The position numbers were made by a program, and so were the translations under genes. From Marinifilum sp. N1E240 (GTDB taxonomy: Bacteria > Bacteroidota > Bacteroidia > Bacteroidales > Marinifilaceae): 64,000 bases of DNA. The notes beneath the pieces are model-generated. The model was not told the origin of the DNA and made no database searches. It was given only the letters and a program-made list of their open reading frames with translations. This document shows positions 62,520 to 64,000 of the stretch, in pieces. The stretch lies in assembly GCF_009295825.1 (NCBI RefSeq), contig NZ_WHKF01000001.1, positions 1,196,569 to 1,260,568 of the forward strand, read 5' to 3'. Positions within the stretch are counted from its first letter, which is position 1; each line of letters opens with the position of its first letter.

Positions 62520-63635
62520 ATGATGATGAATACGCTAACCAAAAGAATTACCGGGATCTCTAGCCTGATTGGCAATACGCCTCTTCTGGGTATTGATTTC
62601 GAATACAAAGGCAGCAAGCGCACGATATATGCGAAGGCGGAATATTTGAACATGACCGGAAGCATTAAGGATAGAATGGCATTTCATATTCTGCAAAAAG
62701 CTTATCAAAGTGGTGTTCTGAAAGAAGGAGATCGAATTATCGAAGCAACCAGCGGTAATACAGGAATTGCCTTCTCGGGAATCGGACGGGCAATGGGACA
62801 TCCCGTTACCATTTACATGCCCAATTGGATGAGCCAGGAACGTATCAACCTAATGCGTAGCTATGGCGCAGATATTAAATTGGTAAGCAAGGAAGAAGGA
62901 GGATTTTTGGGAAGTATTGATATGGCAAACCAATTGGCAGAATCAGATTCAAATACTTTTTTACCTCTGCAATTCTCGAACGGTGACAATTGCGAGGCAC
63001 ATTACAATACCACCGCACCCGAATTGTGGTGGCAGTTAAAATACCGCAACCTGATTCCTGATGCTTTTGTGGCAGGTGTGGGAACAGGAGGTACCGTAAT
63101 GGGAGTGGGTAAATATCTGAAAGAGCAAAATCCTAAGATAAAGATTCATCCTTTAGAACCTTCAAATTCACCAACCATGTCTACCGGCCATAAGGTAGGA
63201 AAGCATAGAATTCAGGGAATATCCGATGAGTTTATTCCATCTATTGTTGAGCTGGAAAAGCTGGATGATATCGTAAGTGTAGATGATGGTGATGCAATTG
63301 TTATGGCACAGAAATTATCCTCAGTCTTAGGTCTTGGTGTAGGCATATCATCGGGAGCGAACTTTTTGGGCGCTCTTAAAGTTCAGGAAGAATTGGGTGC
63401 CGATGCTGTGGTGGTTACTGTATTTGCCGACGACAACAAAAAATATTTAAGTACCGATTTGATGAAGGAAGAACCATTGAAGGAAGACTTTATGGCCTCT
63501 GAAGTGAAACTCACAAAATTCCGTGCCTTAAAACGAGTATGCCATACCTGTTGTGATCCTACCGACTGTGTGGAAGGAAATTATCACGATGCCTACGAAA
63601 TGGTGAAACTTCCTTATTGCCCACGCAGGAATTAA
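62520..63635 (+). CDS. Cysteine synthase-like PLP enzyme with Cys-rich tail
   Basis: Fold-type II pyridoxal-phosphate enzyme of the cysteine synthase/cystathionine beta-synthase group. The PLP lysine is in [12 protein letters not shown], the substrate loop in [12 protein letters not shown], and the phosphate-binding glycine loop in [10 protein letters not shown]. The chain is 371 residues from ATG 62520, about 50 longer than CysK. The extension ends in [13 protein letters not shown] and LPYCPRRN, five cysteines in the tail that could bind a metal or sense redox state. An upstream TTG at 62448 would add 24 low-complexity Thr-rich residues and is rejected. It may make cysteine from O-acetylserine and sulfide, or act in reverse. 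It is separated from trxB by 239 bp. Confidence 0.87.
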   Translation: MMMNTLTKRITGISSLIGNTPLLGIDFEYKGSKRTIYAKAEYLNMTGSIKDRMAFHILQKAYQSGVLKEGDRIIEATSGNTGIAFSGIGRAMGHPVTIYMPNWMSQERINLMRSYGADIKLVSKEEGGFLGSIDMANQLAESDSNTFLPLQFSNGDNCEAHYNTTAPELWWQLKYRNLIPDAFVAGVGTGGTVMGVGKYLKEQNPKIKIHPLEPSNSPTMSTGHKVGKHRIQGISDEFIPSIVELEKLDDIVSVDDGDAIVMAQKLSSVLGLGVGISSGANFLGALKVQEELGADAVVVTVFADDNKKYLSTDLMKEEPLKEDFMASEVKLTKFRALKRVCHTCCDPTDCVEGNYHDAYEMVKLPYCPRRN

Positions 63636-63666
63636 TAAACATTTAAACCCATATACTTATCGATTT

Positions 63667-63698
63667 CACCCTATCTCTAATTGGATAGGGTGTTTTAT
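63667..63698 (+). terminator. Rho-independent terminator after the cysteine synthase-like gene
   Basis: A perfect 9-bp stem (CACCCTATC / GATAGGGTG) with an 8-base loop followed by TTTTATTT, about 30 bp after the stop codon. Confidence 0.85.
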
Positions 63699-63702
63699 TT
63701 AT

Positions 63703-63725
63703 ATCGGGCGCCGTCAATCGGGCGC
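63703..63725. repeat. Two copies of ATCGGGCGC in a GC-rich patch
   Basis: Direct repeats starting 14 bases apart, at 63703 and 63717. The patch is markedly richer in G and C than its surroundings. It may be the remnant of a larger element or simply an insertion; no further copy was seen in the window. Confidence 0.4.
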
Positions 63726-63923
63726 GATTCGGGGAATAAAAGTTGATTTGGAAATGCGAGCAGTATCCGATTGACTTGATTCTTTTAAGCTTTGTAAGGG
63801 AACGGCATTTTTTTTAAAGATTTTTCGTTTAACGAAAGCTTTAGAAAGATCGGGAAGCTAAGAACTTGTTCGCAGATCGTTAGTTTGTATACTATAGATT
63901 AATAAGAGCATAATAAACTAGAA

Positions 63924-64000
63924 TTAGTAATTTACTCTTGGAATAAAAGCTCCATCTGCTACGTTAACCTTGGTTCGAAGATAGGTGAAACCTATGGGTG
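63924..64000 (-). CDS. Possible C-terminal end of a minus-strand gene, partial
   Basis: On the minus strand an open frame enters from the right edge and ends at the stop codon at 63924-63926. It encodes 24 residues ending ADGAFIPRVNY, with natural codon use. The frame is too short to classify. If real, it would be convergent with the preceding cysteine synthase-like gene, with the terminator in between. Confidence 0.35.
   Translation of the reverse strand, partial: PIGFTYLRTKVNVADGAFIPRVNY

Larger units (their letters stand above)
63636..63923 (+). other. Non-coding tail region
   Basis: Contains the terminator at 63667-63698 and a short GC-rich patch with two copies of ATCGGGCGC (63703-63711 and 63717-63725) that contrasts with the AT-rich surroundings. 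No gene was recognised up to the stop codon of a minus-strand frame at 63924. Confidence 0.45.

Noticed and set aside
1..64000. CRISPR arrays, tRNA or rRNA genes, insertion sequences and prophage genes
   Set aside because: No regularly spaced repeats, cloverleaf sequences, transposase motifs or phage structural genes were found on either strand.

Overview
The window reads as chromosomal DNA of a Bacteroidota bacterium, probably a marine, fermentative or facultatively anaerobic member of the Marinilabiliales (Marinifilum/Labilibaculum-like). That placement is inference. It rests on the AT-rich composition, three SusC-type and two SusD-type genes, two ECF sigma/FecR-type anti-sigma pairs, many Ser/Gly-Cys lipoproteins, a PF15890-like lipoprotein, promoter-like TTG-N19/20-TAnnTTTG motifs and the lack of strong Shine-Dalgarno sequences. 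No tRNA, rRNA, CRISPR array, insertion sequence or phage gene was found. Forty complete protein genes are listed, 39 on the plus strand and one (a DEAD-box helicase) on the minus strand. In addition there is one gene open at the left edge and the tail of a minus-strand frame at the right edge.

Layout. (1) 1-13.4 kb is an exopolysaccharide cluster running into the window from the left: a NodB-type deacetylase (partial), a GT4 glycosyltransferase, two tandem CapK/PaaK-like adenylate-forming enzymes, an ATP-grasp ligase, a second deacetylase-like protein, an alpha/alpha-toroid protein, a WecB/TagA/CpsF transferase, an initiating sugar-1-phosphate transferase, a Wza-like export lipoprotein and a Wzc-like tyrosine autokinase. 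It closes with a terminator. (2) 13.5-18.1 kb holds single housekeeping or accessory genes: a HAD-like phosphatase, a DbpA-like helicase, an orphan type III Mod-like DNA methyltransferase and threonine dehydrogenase. (3) 18.2-28.7 kb is an ECF sigma/FecR/SusC/SusD module whose effectors are a lipoprotein resembling a zinc metallopeptidase with a degraded active site and a large HEIGH-type metalloprotease, suggesting protein or peptide capture and cleavage. (4) 29.1-29.9 kb is non-coding with two terminators and an operator-like array in front of glpABC (29.9-34.1 kb), followed by a POT-type transporter and a ferredoxin-reductase-like flavoprotein. (5) 37.1-48.8 kb is a second ECF/FecR module with two SusC-like receptors, a kelch-type lipoprotein and one SusD. 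(6) 49.0-63.6 kb, all on the same strand, holds two secreted thioredoxins, a TlpA-like lipoprotein, a secreted SRPBCC protein, a free-standing copy of the DsbD N-terminal domain, DsbD itself, an M16 protease, an L-cysteine desulfidase, thioredoxin reductase and a cysteine synthase-like enzyme with a cysteine-rich tail.

How the genes may work together. Blocks 5 and 6 can be read as one functional neighbourhood: outer-membrane capture of a substrate, reduction of disulfides in the periplasm with electrons passed through DsbD from thioredoxin/TrxB, proteolysis by M16, and cytoplasmic use of cysteine by desulfidase and cysteine synthase. No single operon is claimed, since several terminator-like hairpins divide it. 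This thiol-coupled uptake idea is the most interesting hypothesis in the window. The protease-linked SusCD module and the carboxylate-activating trio in the exopolysaccharide cluster come next.
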